Origin: Rhodospirillaceae bacterium
GTDB taxonomy: Bacteria; Pseudomonadota; Alphaproteobacteria; CACIAM-22H2
Direction of reading: 5' to 3'
NCBI GenBank assembly: GCA_022843945.1
Contig: JALHMR010000016.1
Coordinates: forward strand, 1 to 64,000
DNA: 64,000 bases
Every line of letters begins with the position of its first letter. The stretch's first letter is position 1. Of this stretch, positions 57,285 to 64,000 are shown in pieces. The notes under the pieces are model-generated. The model searched no databases and was not told the DNA's origin. It was given only the letters and a program-made list of their open reading frames with translations. A program made the translations under genes and the position numbers.

Positions 57285-58862
57285 ATGACCGCCTTGGCGG
57301 AGCGCATCCGCGGGCTGGCGGGCTGGCGGCGCTGGGCCCTGGCCGCTTGTCTCGGCGTCGCGGCGACCGGAGCGCTGCCGCCGCTTCATCTGATCCCCCT
57401 GGTCTTCGTTGCCTTCACCGGCCTCGTCTGGCTGATCGAGGCGGCCGGCGACGCGCCACGGCCTGTCCGCGCCGGCTTCCTCGACGGCTGGTGGTTCGGC
57501 GTCGGGCATTTCCTGACCGGGCTCTATTGGCTCGCACACGCCTTGCTGATCGATGCGGCGCAGTTCGGCTGGATGGTGCCGTTCGCCACCTTCGGTCTTT
57601 CGAGCTTGCTGGCCGTGTTTACCGGCGTTGCCACGGCCTGTGTCGCCGCAACGCGCGCGCGCGGCCTGACGGCAGTGCTCCTCCTCGCGGTGGCGTGGAC
57701 GGCCGCCGAATGGCTGCGGGGCCACGTGCTGACGGGTTTTCCCTGGAACCTGATCGGCACCGTGTGGGCGTCCTGGCCGGCGATGATGCAGCCGGCGGCG
57801 CTGGTCGGTCTCTACGGGCTGAGCCTGATCACGGTCCTCGTCGTAGCCTTGCCGGCGAGCCTCGGCTCGGCGCGCGGCGGCGCATGGCGCCGGGCGGGCG
57901 CCGCCTCTGCCGCCGTCCTGGTGATCGCCGGTTGGGCGGCTGGCAGCCTGCGGCTACCCGAGCAGGCGCTGCGGACGGACATTCAATTGCGCCTGGTACA
58001 GCCGAACGTGCCGCAGAGCCTCAAGTGGGACCCGGCGCAACGCGAGGCCAACCTGCGCAAGACCCTGGCGCTGACCACGGCGCCAGGCCTCGACACGCGG
58101 GTTCTGACGATCTGGCCCGAAACGGCCGTGCCGTTCGTGGTGACGGATTTCAACAGCAACGGCCCGGCGCTACGCGAGGCGTTGGCCTCGGCAACGCCCC
58201 CCGGCGGCTTGCTGCTGACCGGGGCGCCGCGCGCCGAGCGCGACCCCGAATCACGTCTCGCTCTGTGGAACAGCCTGCACGCCCTCGATCCATCCGGACA
58301 GATCGTCGCGACCTACGACAAGTTCCATCTGGTGCCGTTTGGCGAGTATGTCCCCTTCAGATCTGTCCTCGGCAGGTTCAACCTGAATGTCGGCACCGTG
58401 GATTTTCTGCCGGGGCCCGGCCTTCAGGCCTTGTCGCTTCCCGGCCTGCCGCCGGCCAGCCCGTTGATCTGCTACGAGGCGATCTTCCCGGGACGCGTCG
58501 TGGCGCCGGGCGCGCGGCCCGAATGGCTGCTCAACGTCACCAACGATGCCTGGTTCGGTCTTTCTTCGGGGCCTTACCAGCATTTCGCGGCCGCCCGCTT
58601 CCGCGCCGTGGAGGAAGGCCTCCCCCTGATCCGTGCCGCCAATAACGGCATCTCGGCGATCGTCGATCCGTACGGACGCGTCACGGCCGCGCTCGATCTG
58701 GGCGAGACGGGAATTCTCGACGGTACGCTGCCGGCCTCTCTTGCGCCGACGCTTTATTCGCGTTTTGGGGATACCATGGCCGCCGTGCTGGGATTGCTGA
58801 CCCTCGCCGGGGCTTTCTTCAGCCGGCGACTTTTTCGCTCTCAAGCGAGCAATATTGTATAA
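57285..58862 (+). CDS. lnt: Apolipoprotein N-acyltransferase Lnt
   Basis: Lnt adds the third acyl chain to lipoproteins in the inner membrane. The 525-residue product has about seven hydrophobic segments in the first 220 residues and a periplasmic nitrilase domain with the catalytic triad Glu279 (WPETAVPF), Lys346 (YDKFHLVPFGEYVPF) and Cys396 (PLICYEAIFP). A final hydrophobic helix ends the protein. The triad is complete, so activity is expected. Confidence 0.96.
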   Translation: MTALAERIRGLAGWRRWALAACLGVAATGALPPLHLIPLVFVAFTGLVWLIEAAGDAPRPVRAGFLDGWWFGVGHFLTGLYWLAHALLIDAAQFGWMVPFATFGLSSLLAVFTGVATACVAATRARGLTAVLLLAVAWTAAEWLRGHVLTGFPWNLIGTVWASWPAMMQPAALVGLYGLSLITVLVVALPASLGSARGGAWRRAGAASAAVLVIAGWAAGSLRLPEQALRTDIQLRLVQPNVPQSLKWDPAQREANLRKTLALTTAPGLDTRVLTIWPETAVPFVVTDFNSNGPALREALASATPPGGLLLTGAPRAERDPESRLALWNSLHALDPSGQIVATYDKFHLVPFGEYVPFRSVLGRFNLNVGTVDFLPGPGLQALSLPGLPPASPLICYEAIFPGRVVAPGARPEWLLNVTNDAWFGLSSGPYQHFAAARFRAVEEGLPLIRAANNGISAIVDPYGRVTAALDLGETGILDGTLPASLAPTLYSRFGDTMAAVLGLLTLAGAFFSRRLFRSQASNIV

Positions 58863-58877
58863 CCCCTTGCGACGATA

Positions 58878-58913
58878 GGGTCATTGACCCTCTACAATCG
58901 TATGCCTATGCTC
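58878..58913 (+). promoter_or_regulatory. Promoter of the XRE gene with overlapping palindrome
   Basis: TTGACC (58885-58890), a 17-bp spacer and TATGCT (58908-58913) form a sigma-70-like promoter. The perfect palindrome AGGGTCA-T-TGACCCT (58878-58892) covers the -35, suggesting an operator, possibly for autoregulation by the downstream XRE protein. Confidence 0.6.
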
Positions 58914-59005
58914 ATCCCGAGATCGTCCGTATACGTTTGATTCATGGCTTCCTTTTACAAGCTTCAGTGAAAGCCAAGTCTAAAGCCTTCGCCAAGGAGA
59001 AGAGA

Positions 59006-59494
59006 GTGCCGTCAGCAGCAGCAGGACGTGGCCGCGGCCGTGGCCGTGGACGTTCCCCGACCGGCAAACCCAACCCGATCGACATTCACGTCGGCAGCCG
59101 TATCCGTCTGCGCCGCACGCTGCTTGGCATGAGCCAGCAGAAGCTGGGCGAAGCCATCGGTCTGACGTTCCAGCAGGTGCAGAAATACGAGCGCGGGGCG
59201 AACCGGGTCGGCTCGTCACGCATGTTCGAACTGGCGCGCGTGCTGGATGTGCCGATCTCCTACTTTTTCGAGGAGATGGGAGCGGATACTGCGGCGCGCG
59301 GGCGCCAGCACGCCATGGGCCACGCGGTTGAGCTTCCCGATTCGGGCGAAGCCGATCCGATGACCAAGCGCGAGACGCTGGAGTTGGTGCGAGCCTACTA
59401 CAAGATCACCGACGCCAAGGTCCGCAAGCGCCTGTTCGAGATGACCAAGGCCCTGGCCGCGGCGTCTCCGGCCAGCGACCGCCGATCGAAATAG
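59006..59494 (+). CDS. XRE-family transcriptional regulator upstream of metK
   Basis: This 162-residue regulator has a basic Arg/Gly-rich N-terminal tail and an HTH_XRE domain (about 28-85: LRRTLLGMSQQKLGEAIGLT, FQQVQKYERGANRVGSSRMF). The C-terminal helical region ends ITDAKVRKRLFEMTKALA. Similar regulators are common in alphaproteobacteria. The start is taken as GTG 59006, which has AGGAG at 7-nt spacing; the frame is open further upstream with a GTG at 58967 and a TTG at 58937, neither with a ribosome site. A palindrome covers its promoter. Confidence 0.87.
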   Translation: MPSAAAGRGRGRGRGRSPTGKPNPIDIHVGSRIRLRRTLLGMSQQKLGEAIGLTFQQVQKYERGANRVGSSRMFELARVLDVPISYFFEEMGADTAARGRQHAMGHAVELPDSGEADPMTKRETLELVRAYYKITDAKVRKRLFEMTKALAAASPASDRRSK

Positions 59495-59506
59495 TCCCAT
59501 TCGGCC

Positions 59507-59525
59507 GCCCACCCGCCGGGTGGGC
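59507..59525. repeat. Hairpin in the xre-metK spacer
   Basis: GCCCACCC-GCC-GGGTGGGC is a perfect 8-bp stem with a 3-nt loop and no T-run. It is 13 nt after the xre stop and may be a weak terminator or part of the metK leader. Confidence 0.6.
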
Positions 59526-59535
59526 ATGACGGCTG

Positions 59536-59547
59536 TTGACGGGTCAA
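59536..59547. promoter_or_regulatory. TTGAC-GG-GTCAA palindrome in the metK leader
   Basis: The 12-bp palindrome shares the half-site GGGTCA (59541-59546) with the palindrome in the XRE promoter. It contains a possible -35 (TTGACG), although no good -10 follows. Confidence 0.4.
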
Positions 59548-59623
59548 TCAAAGCTTGCCACAAGAGCGCCGCGTTTCCGGGGCGCATCTTGCGTCCCGCG
59601 TTCGCTTTCTCGGAGGAAAGATC

Positions 59624-60817
59624 GTGCGCAAGGGCGATTTCGTTTTCACCAGTGAATCCGTATCCGAAGGCCACCCGGACAAGGTTGCCGACCGCATTTC
59701 GGATTCGGTCGTTGATCTGTTCCTGGGCGCCGATCCCGAGGCGCGCGTCGGCTGTGAGACCCTGGTCACCACCCAGCGCATCGTCGTCGCCGGCGAGGTG
59801 CGTGGTCCCAAGTCGGTCGTCGAGAAGAACGGCAAGGTCAAGGCCGCCAAGATCGAAGCGCTGGCCCGCAAGGCGGTCAAGGATATCGGCTACGCCCAGA
59901 AGGGCTTCCACTGGAAGACCGCCAAATTCGCCTGCTATCTGCATGCGCAGTCGGTCGACATCGCCCAGGGCGTCGACGCCAAGGGCAACAAGGACGAAGG
60001 CGCCGGCGACCAGGGCATGATGTTCGGCTATGCCTGCAACGAAACGCCCGAGCTGATGCCGGCTCCGATCCAGTACGCGCACAACATCCTGCGGGAGATG
60101 GCCGAGGCGCGTCACGCCGGCCGCACCAAGGAGCTCGAGCCCGACGCCAAGAGCCAGGTCACCCTGCGCTACGTCGATGGCAAGCCAGTCGGCGCCACCG
60201 CGATCGTCGTCTCCACCCAGCACAGCGCCAAGGTCGACCAGGACGAAGTGCGCGAGATCGTGCGCCCGTTCGTCAAGAAGGTGCTGCCGGAGGGCTGGTT
60301 CCCGCCCGAGAAGCACTTTTACGTCAACCCGACCGGCAAATTCGTGATTGGCGGTCCCGACGGCGATTGCGGCCTCACCGGCCGCAAGATCATCGTCGAC
60401 ACCTACGGCGGTGCCGCGCCCCATGGCGGCGGCGCCTTCTCGGGCAAGGATCCGACCAAGGTCGACCGTTCCGCCGCCTATGCCGCGCGTTATCTCGCCA
60501 AGAACGTCGTCGCTGCCGGCTTGGCCGACCGCTGCACGATTCAGCTGGCCTACGCCATCGGCGTGTCGGAACCGCTCTCGGTCTATGTCGATACGCAAGG
60601 CACGGGCAAGGCGGACGAGGAGAAGCTCTCCAAGGTCCTGCAGCAGCTCATGCGCCTGACGCCGCGAGGCATCCGGGAGCATCTGGGCCTCAACAAGCCG
60701 ATCTATACCCGCACCTCGTCTTACGGCCATTTCGGCCGCACCCCGGAGAAGGACGGCGGCTTCTCCTGGGAGAAGACCGACCTGGTGAAGGACCTCAAGT
60801 CCGCCTTCAACGTCTGA
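59624..60817 (+). CDS. metK: S-adenosylmethionine synthetase
   Basis: MetK makes S-adenosylmethionine from methionine and ATP. The 397-residue product has the usual length. Motifs are [14 protein letters not shown], the ATP-loop region [13 protein letters not shown], and [19 protein letters not shown] (methionine/phosphate loop). The start is a GTG at 59624 with GGAGG at 7-nt spacing; the frame is open upstream but unrelated to the family. No SAM riboswitch consensus was recognised in the 129-bp leader. A strong terminator follows. Confidence 0.96.
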   Translation: MRKGDFVFTSESVSEGHPDKVADRISDSVVDLFLGADPEARVGCETLVTTQRIVVAGEVRGPKSVVEKNGKVKAAKIEALARKAVKDIGYAQKGFHWKTAKFACYLHAQSVDIAQGVDAKGNKDEGAGDQGMMFGYACNETPELMPAPIQYAHNILREMAEARHAGRTKELEPDAKSQVTLRYVDGKPVGATAIVVSTQHSAKVDQDEVREIVRPFVKKVLPEGWFPPEKHFYVNPTGKFVIGGPDGDCGLTGRKIIVDTYGGAAPHGGGAFSGKDPTKVDRSAAYAARYLAKNVVAAGLADRCTIQLAYAIGVSEPLSVYVDTQGTGKADEEKLSKVLQQLMRLTPRGIREHLGLNKPIYTRTSSYGHFGRTPEKDGGFSWEKTDLVKDLKSAFNV

Positions 60818-60846
60818 GCGACGCCGCCGCCTCGTCGCGGCAAACC

Positions 60847-60884
60847 AAGGGCGCAGGGATCCATCCCTGCGCCCTTTGCTTTTT
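60847..60884 (+). terminator. metK terminator
   Basis: An 11- to 12-bp perfect stem (AGGGCGCAGGG with CCCTGCGCCCT) and a 6-nt loop are followed by TTTGCTTTTT. Confidence 0.88.
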
Positions 60885-60906
60885 GCGCTAGAGTCGCAAA
60901 CGCCGC

Positions 60907-61608
60907 ATGGAAACCGGTTCCCATCGCCTGATTCACAGCTACGGCCGCCGCCGCGGCCGGCCATTGCGCGCCAACCGCGCGGCCCTGATCGACGACCTGC
61001 TGCCGAGATTGACCATTCCAGCGGCTGCCCCGGAATCGCCGCTTGATCCGTCAACGCTCTTCCGGCCGGCTCCCGATGCCGTGTGGCTGGAGATCGGCTT
61101 CGGCGGCGGCGAGCACCTGGCTGCCCAGGCCGAGGCCCATCCGACCGTCGGTTTCATCGGCGCCGAGCCCTACATCAATGGGATGGCCCGCCTGCTGGCG
61201 CGTATCCAGGAGCGCAGTCTTGGCAATATCCGCCTTTGGCCGGATGACATAAGGCGGCTTCTGCCGGCCCTGAAGCCGGCTTCCCTGGGCCGTGCGTTCG
61301 TGCTCTTTCCCGACCCTTGGCCCAAGGCCCGGCACCACAAGCGTCGGCTGCTCGCGGCCCCTTTTCTGGACGAACTGGCCCGGGTTATGGCGCCGAACGC
61401 GGAACTCCGCTTTGCCACCGACGACCCTGGATATCTGGACTGGACGCTCGAGCGTCTGGCCGCGCACCCATCCTTCGAGCGCCTCGGGCCGGCCGATGAC
61501 CCGCATTTGCGCCCGGCCGATTGGCCCGCGACCCGCTATGAGGCGAAGGGGCTGGCGGGCCATCCGGCGGCTTTTCTGCGGTTTCGCCGCCGGGCCGAAA
61601 AGCCTTGA
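60907..61608 (+). CDS. trmB: tRNA (guanine-N7-)-methyltransferase TrmB
   Basis: TrmB methylates G46 of tRNAs. The 233-residue product has SAM motif I LEIGFGGGEHLAAQA, the tRNA/catalytic segment FPDPWPKARHHKRRL and the C-terminal FATDDPGYLDW. The ATG at 60907 lies 22 bp after the metK terminator, and a promoter for rimP overlaps its stop codon. Confidence 0.95.
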   Translation: METGSHRLIHSYGRRRGRPLRANRAALIDDLLPRLTIPAAAPESPLDPSTLFRPAPDAVWLEIGFGGGEHLAAQAEAHPTVGFIGAEPYINGMARLLARIQERSLGNIRLWPDDIRRLLPALKPASLGRAFVLFPDPWPKARHHKRRLLAAPFLDELARVMAPNAELRFATDDPGYLDWTLERLAAHPSFERLGPADDPHLRPADWPATRYEAKGLAGHPAAFLRFRRRAEKP

Positions 61609-61633
61609 TTTCACGGCCGCATCGCTATATTTT
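61605..61633 (+). promoter_or_regulatory. Promoter upstream of rimP-nusA
   Basis: TTGATT (61605-61610) and TATTTT (61628-61633, 17-bp spacer; or TATATT at 61626-61631 with 15 bp) overlap the trmB stop codon. A strong terminator lies 40 bp downstream, before rimP. Confidence 0.5.
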
Positions 61634-61673
61634 GCCCCGAAATAACGGTTCGGTCGGAGTGCGATCCGGCTAA

Positions 61674-61707
61674 TAAAAAAGTGGGCCAAACGGCCCACTT
61701 TTTTATT
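61674..61707. terminator. Bidirectional terminator in the rimP leader
   Basis: AAAAAAGTGGGCC-AAAC-GGCCCACTTTTTT is a perfect 13-bp inverted repeat with A- and T-runs on the two sides. It lies between trmB and rimP, downstream of the only promoter seen for rimP. Confidence 0.9.
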
Positions 61708-61786
61708 GCGCAAACGGCAACCGCGTCTTCCGGCTCCGCCGTTTCTGAACCGCAGCAACGCCACGTTGAGAGCTACAGAACGCCGC

Positions 61787-62287
61787 ATGGATCAGGCCGG
61801 CCTCGAAACGTTGATTGCGCCCATTCTCGACCGCATGGGCTATGCGCTCGTGCGCCTGCAGCTGGCCGGGGGTTCCGCCCGGTCGACGCTCCAGGTGATG
61901 GCCGAGCGGGTCGATGGCAGGAACATGACCCTCGAGGATTGCGAGACCATCAGCCGGGCCGTCTCGGAGAAGCTCGACGTCGAGGATCCGATCGCCGCCG
62001 CCTACACGCTCGAGGTCAGCTCCCCGGGCATCGACCGGCCTCTTTTGCGGCCCGCTGATTACCGGCGCTTTTCCGGCCACGTGGCCAAGATCGAAACCCG
62101 CACGCCCGTGGCTGGCCGCCGGCGCATTTCCGGCCGGATCGCCGCGGCGAGCGACAGCCATGTACGCCTGGCCGTCGAGGACGACGGCAGCGGCGAGGCT
62201 GGCGAACTGGAAGTAGCCTTCGCCGACATCGCCAAGGCGAAACTCAAGCTTACCGACGAGCTGATCGCCGCCGTGACCCGGCACTGA
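61787..62287 (+). CDS. rimP: Ribosome maturation factor RimP
   Basis: RimP is needed for 30S subunit maturation. The 166-residue product has the N-terminal alpha/beta domain (LETLIAPILDRMGYALVRLQ, then TLEDCETISRAVSEKLDVED and YTLEVSSPGIDRPL) and a C-terminal SH3-like barrel (ISGRIAAASDSHVRLAVED). The ATG at 61787 is the family start; the open frame further upstream runs into the terminator hairpin. It is followed by nusA in the standard order. Confidence 0.95.
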   Translation: MDQAGLETLIAPILDRMGYALVRLQLAGGSARSTLQVMAERVDGRNMTLEDCETISRAVSEKLDVEDPIAAAYTLEVSSPGIDRPLLRPADYRRFSGHVAKIETRTPVAGRRRISGRIAAASDSHVRLAVEDDGSGEAGELEVAFADIAKAKLKLTDELIAAVTRH

Positions 62288-62325
62288 TCCGCTCCGCGAA
62301 TCAACGCAAGAGACAGGACGCGACG

Positions 62326-63855
62326 ATGGAACGCACAACCGCCTACAACAAGATCGAGATGCTGCAGGTTGCCGATGCGGTGGCCCGCGAGAAGAGCATC
62401 GATCGCGAAGAAGTGCTCGAAGCCATGGAGCAGGCGATCCAGAAAGCGGGGCGCGCCAAGTACGGCCACGAGCACGACATCCGCGCCAACATCGATCGCA
62501 CGAACGGCGAGATCCAGCTCCTGCGTTATCGTCAGGTCGCCGATCCGATCGAGAACGAAGCGACCCAGATCTCGGTGGCCGAGGCCCAGGCCAAGAACCC
62601 GGACGCCAAGGTCGGCGATTTCCTGACTGATCCGCTGCCGCCCATCGATTTCGGGCGCATCGCGGCGCAGACCGCCAAGCAGGTCATCGTTCAGCGCGTT
62701 CGCGAAGCGGAGCGCAAGCGGCAGTTCAACGAGTATAAGGACCGCGTCGGCGAGATCGTCAACGGCCTGGTCAAGCGGGTCGAGTTCGGCAACGTGACCG
62801 TCGATCTGGGGCGCGCCGAAGCCATCCTGCGGCGCGATGAATGCATCCCGCGCGAGGTCTTCAAGCCTTCGGAGCGCGTGCGCGCCTACATCTACGACGT
62901 GCGCGAGGAAACCCGCGGGCCGCAGATTTTCCTGTCGCGCACGCACGGCCAGTTCATGGCCAAGCTGTTCGCCCAGGAAGTGCCGGAGATCTACGACGGC
63001 ATCATCGAGATCAAGGCCGTGGCCCGCGATCCCGGCAGCCGCGCCAAGATCGCCGTGATCTCCAATGACTCGTCGATCGATCCAGTGGGGGCGTGCGTCG
63101 GCATGCGCGGCAGCCGCGTCCAGGCGGTGGTCGCCGAGTTGCAGGGCGAAAAGATCGATATCATTCCCTGGTCAAACGATCCGGCGACCTTCGTGGTCAA
63201 TGCGCTGGCGCCTGCCGAAGTGACCAAGGTCGTGCTCGACGAAGAGGCACGCCGTATCGAGGTGGTGGTGCCCGACGATCAGCTGTCGCTGGCCATCGGC
63301 CGGCGTGGCCAGAACGTGCGGCTGGCTTCGCTGCTGACCGGCTGGGCCATCGACATCCTGACCGAGGCCGAGGAATCCGAGCGGCGTCAGGAGGAATTCA
63401 AGTCGCGTTCGGCGCTGTTCGTCGAGGCGCTGGATGTCGACGACGTGATCGCTGGCCTGCTGGTCACCGAGGGCTTCACCAAGGTCGAGGACATCGCGCT
63501 GGTGCCGGTGGACGAACTGGCCGGAATCGAGGGCTTCGACGAGGCCGTCGCCGGCGAGCTCAAGAGCCGCGCCGAGACCTGGCTCGAGACGCAGAACCTC
63601 AAGCTGACCGAGCGTTACAAGGAGCTTGGCGTCGGCGAGGATGTGGCCGCAATCGACGGGCTGTCGCCCGCGATGCTGGTGAAGCTCGGCGAGAAGGGCG
63701 TGAAGACGCTCGATGACCTGGGCGACCTGGCGAGCGACGAACTGATCGACATCGTCGGCAAGGACGAGCTCGACGAAGAGCAGGCGAATGCCGCGATCAT
63801 GGCGGCGCGCGCCCATTGGTTCGAGGGTGAAGGCGCGGAGGCCAAGCCGGCGTGA
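62326..63855 (+). CDS. nusA: Transcription termination/antitermination factor NusA
   Basis: NusA binds RNA polymerase and modulates pausing, intrinsic termination and rRNA antitermination. The 509-residue product has the N-terminal polymerase-binding domain, an S1 domain (about 135-200), two KH domains (about 230-345; [20 protein letters not shown] and [17 protein letters not shown]) and two C-terminal acidic repeats. Its TGA overlaps the GTG start of the ylxR gene (GTGA). Confidence 0.97.
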   Translation: MERTTAYNKIEMLQVADAVAREKSIDREEVLEAMEQAIQKAGRAKYGHEHDIRANIDRTNGEIQLLRYRQVADPIENEATQISVAEAQAKNPDAKVGDFLTDPLPPIDFGRIAAQTAKQVIVQRVREAERKRQFNEYKDRVGEIVNGLVKRVEFGNVTVDLGRAEAILRRDECIPREVFKPSERVRAYIYDVREETRGPQIFLSRTHGQFMAKLFAQEVPEIYDGIIEIKAVARDPGSRAKIAVISNDSSIDPVGACVGMRGSRVQAVVAELQGEKIDIIPWSNDPATFVVNALAPAEVTKVVLDEEARRIEVVVPDDQLSLAIGRRGQNVRLASLLTGWAIDILTEAEESERRQEEFKSRSALFVEALDVDDVIAGLLVTEGFTKVEDIALVPVDELAGIEGFDEAVAGELKSRAETWLETQNLKLTERYKELGVGEDVAAIDGLSPAMLVKLGEKGVKTLDDLGDLASDELIDIVGKDELDEEQANAAIMAARAHWFEGEGAEAKPA

Positions 63856-64000
63856 ACCTGGCAAGCGCCACCGTCACCGACCAGGACTCTGCCTCGGCGG
63901 CTCCGCCGCCGGCAGCGCCTGACGCGCCCACGCGGCGCTGTCTGGTGACGGGCGAGGAACGGCCGAAGGGCGAGCTGGTCCGCTTCGTGGTCGGTCCGGG
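63852..64000 (+). CDS. ylxR: YlxR/DUF448-family protein, partial
   Basis: A GTG overlapping the nusA stop opens a frame running off the window, about 49 codons. After an Ala/Pro-rich start it reads RRCLVTGEERPKGELVRFVV, the YlxR nucleic-acid-binding signature (CxxTG...K..L.RFV). YlxR, recently called RnpM in firmicutes, is encoded between nusA and infB in most bacteria, so infB should follow outside the window. Confidence 0.88.
   Translation, partial: MNLASATVTDQDSASAAPPPAAPDAPTRRCLVTGEERPKGELVRFVVGP

Noticed and set aside
59495-59623. SAM riboswitch before metK
   Set aside because: The leader has hairpins, but I could not match it to the SAM-II or SAM/SAH consensus core; a covariance search would settle it.
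61609-61786. tRNA gene before rimP, as in enterobacteria
   Set aside because: No cloverleaf or CCA end can be drawn; the only strong structure is the terminator hairpin.

Overview
The window is a GC-rich chromosomal segment of an alphaproteobacterium, most like the Rhodospirillales/Reyranella side of the class. This rests on gene content and order, not on a database search. The indicators are a MucR/Ros regulator beside fur, the ornithine-lipid pair olsB-olsA, a phoR-pstSCAB-phoU-phoB order, a TIGR02186 (alphaproteobacterial membrane) protein, and the run miaB-phoH-ybeY-corC-lnt-xre-metK-trmB-rimP-nusA-ylxR. Most of the window is ordinary core genome. No rRNA, tRNA, CRISPR array or insertion sequence was recognised.

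Layout. 1-2.2 kb: a truncated gene with a Pro-rich N-terminus, an EI24/CysZ-like membrane protein and a PfkB sugar or nucleoside kinase. 2.3-8.3 kb: typA, then two accessory genes (a cytosolic thermolysin-like gluzincin and a ComEC-type metallo-beta-lactamase-fold hydrolase). These are bracketed by a 172-bp direct repeat of the typA 3' end and followed by a hairpin-rich, phage-like tail with one small membrane protein gene. This is the most unusual part of the window. 8.3-12 kb: ampG, a family 9 glycosyltransferase and alanine dehydrogenase, closed by an intergenic repeat element. 12-18.8 kb: the phosphate-starvation locus phoR-pstSCAB-phoU-phoB on the minus strand, with a PHO box before pstS. 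18.9-25.4 kb: an uncharacterised polytopic membrane protein, maeB, a small hypothetical gene and a TPR/SPINDLY-type O-GlcNAc-transferase-like protein.

25.5-28.5 kb: a divergent nickel/cobalt module. An InrS/RcnR-type repressor and RcnA exporter lie on one side, and a periplasmic DUF6488-like protein, a HupE/UreJ-like protein and a membrane-anchored protein lie on the other, around a single G/C-tract palindrome. 28.6-45.8 kb: mutS, a lipoprotein, glnD, two poorly known genes, a solute-binding protein, a Spy-like protein next to a Crp/Fnr regulator, murJ, an RraA-like protein, trpS, a TauE-like exporter, a TIGR02186 protein and a UspA protein. 45.8-53.4 kb: a class III cyclase, an Nfu-type Fe-S carrier, a Bax-like glucosaminidase, a VanX-like dipeptidase, tsaB-rimI, mucR, fur and olsB-olsA. 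53.5-64 kb: the tRNA, ribosome and envelope maintenance operon ending in nusA and the start of ylxR.

Several parts suggest joint physiology. The Pho locus and ornithine-lipid genes fit phosphate economy. AmpG, MurJ, the VanX-like dipeptidase and the Bax-like hydrolase concern peptidoglycan turnover. GlnD, the cyclase, PhoBR, MucR and Fur are global regulators. The typA-linked protease/MBL cassette resembles the protease-plus-effector pairs of bacterial conflict systems, but no function can be proved from the sequence alone.
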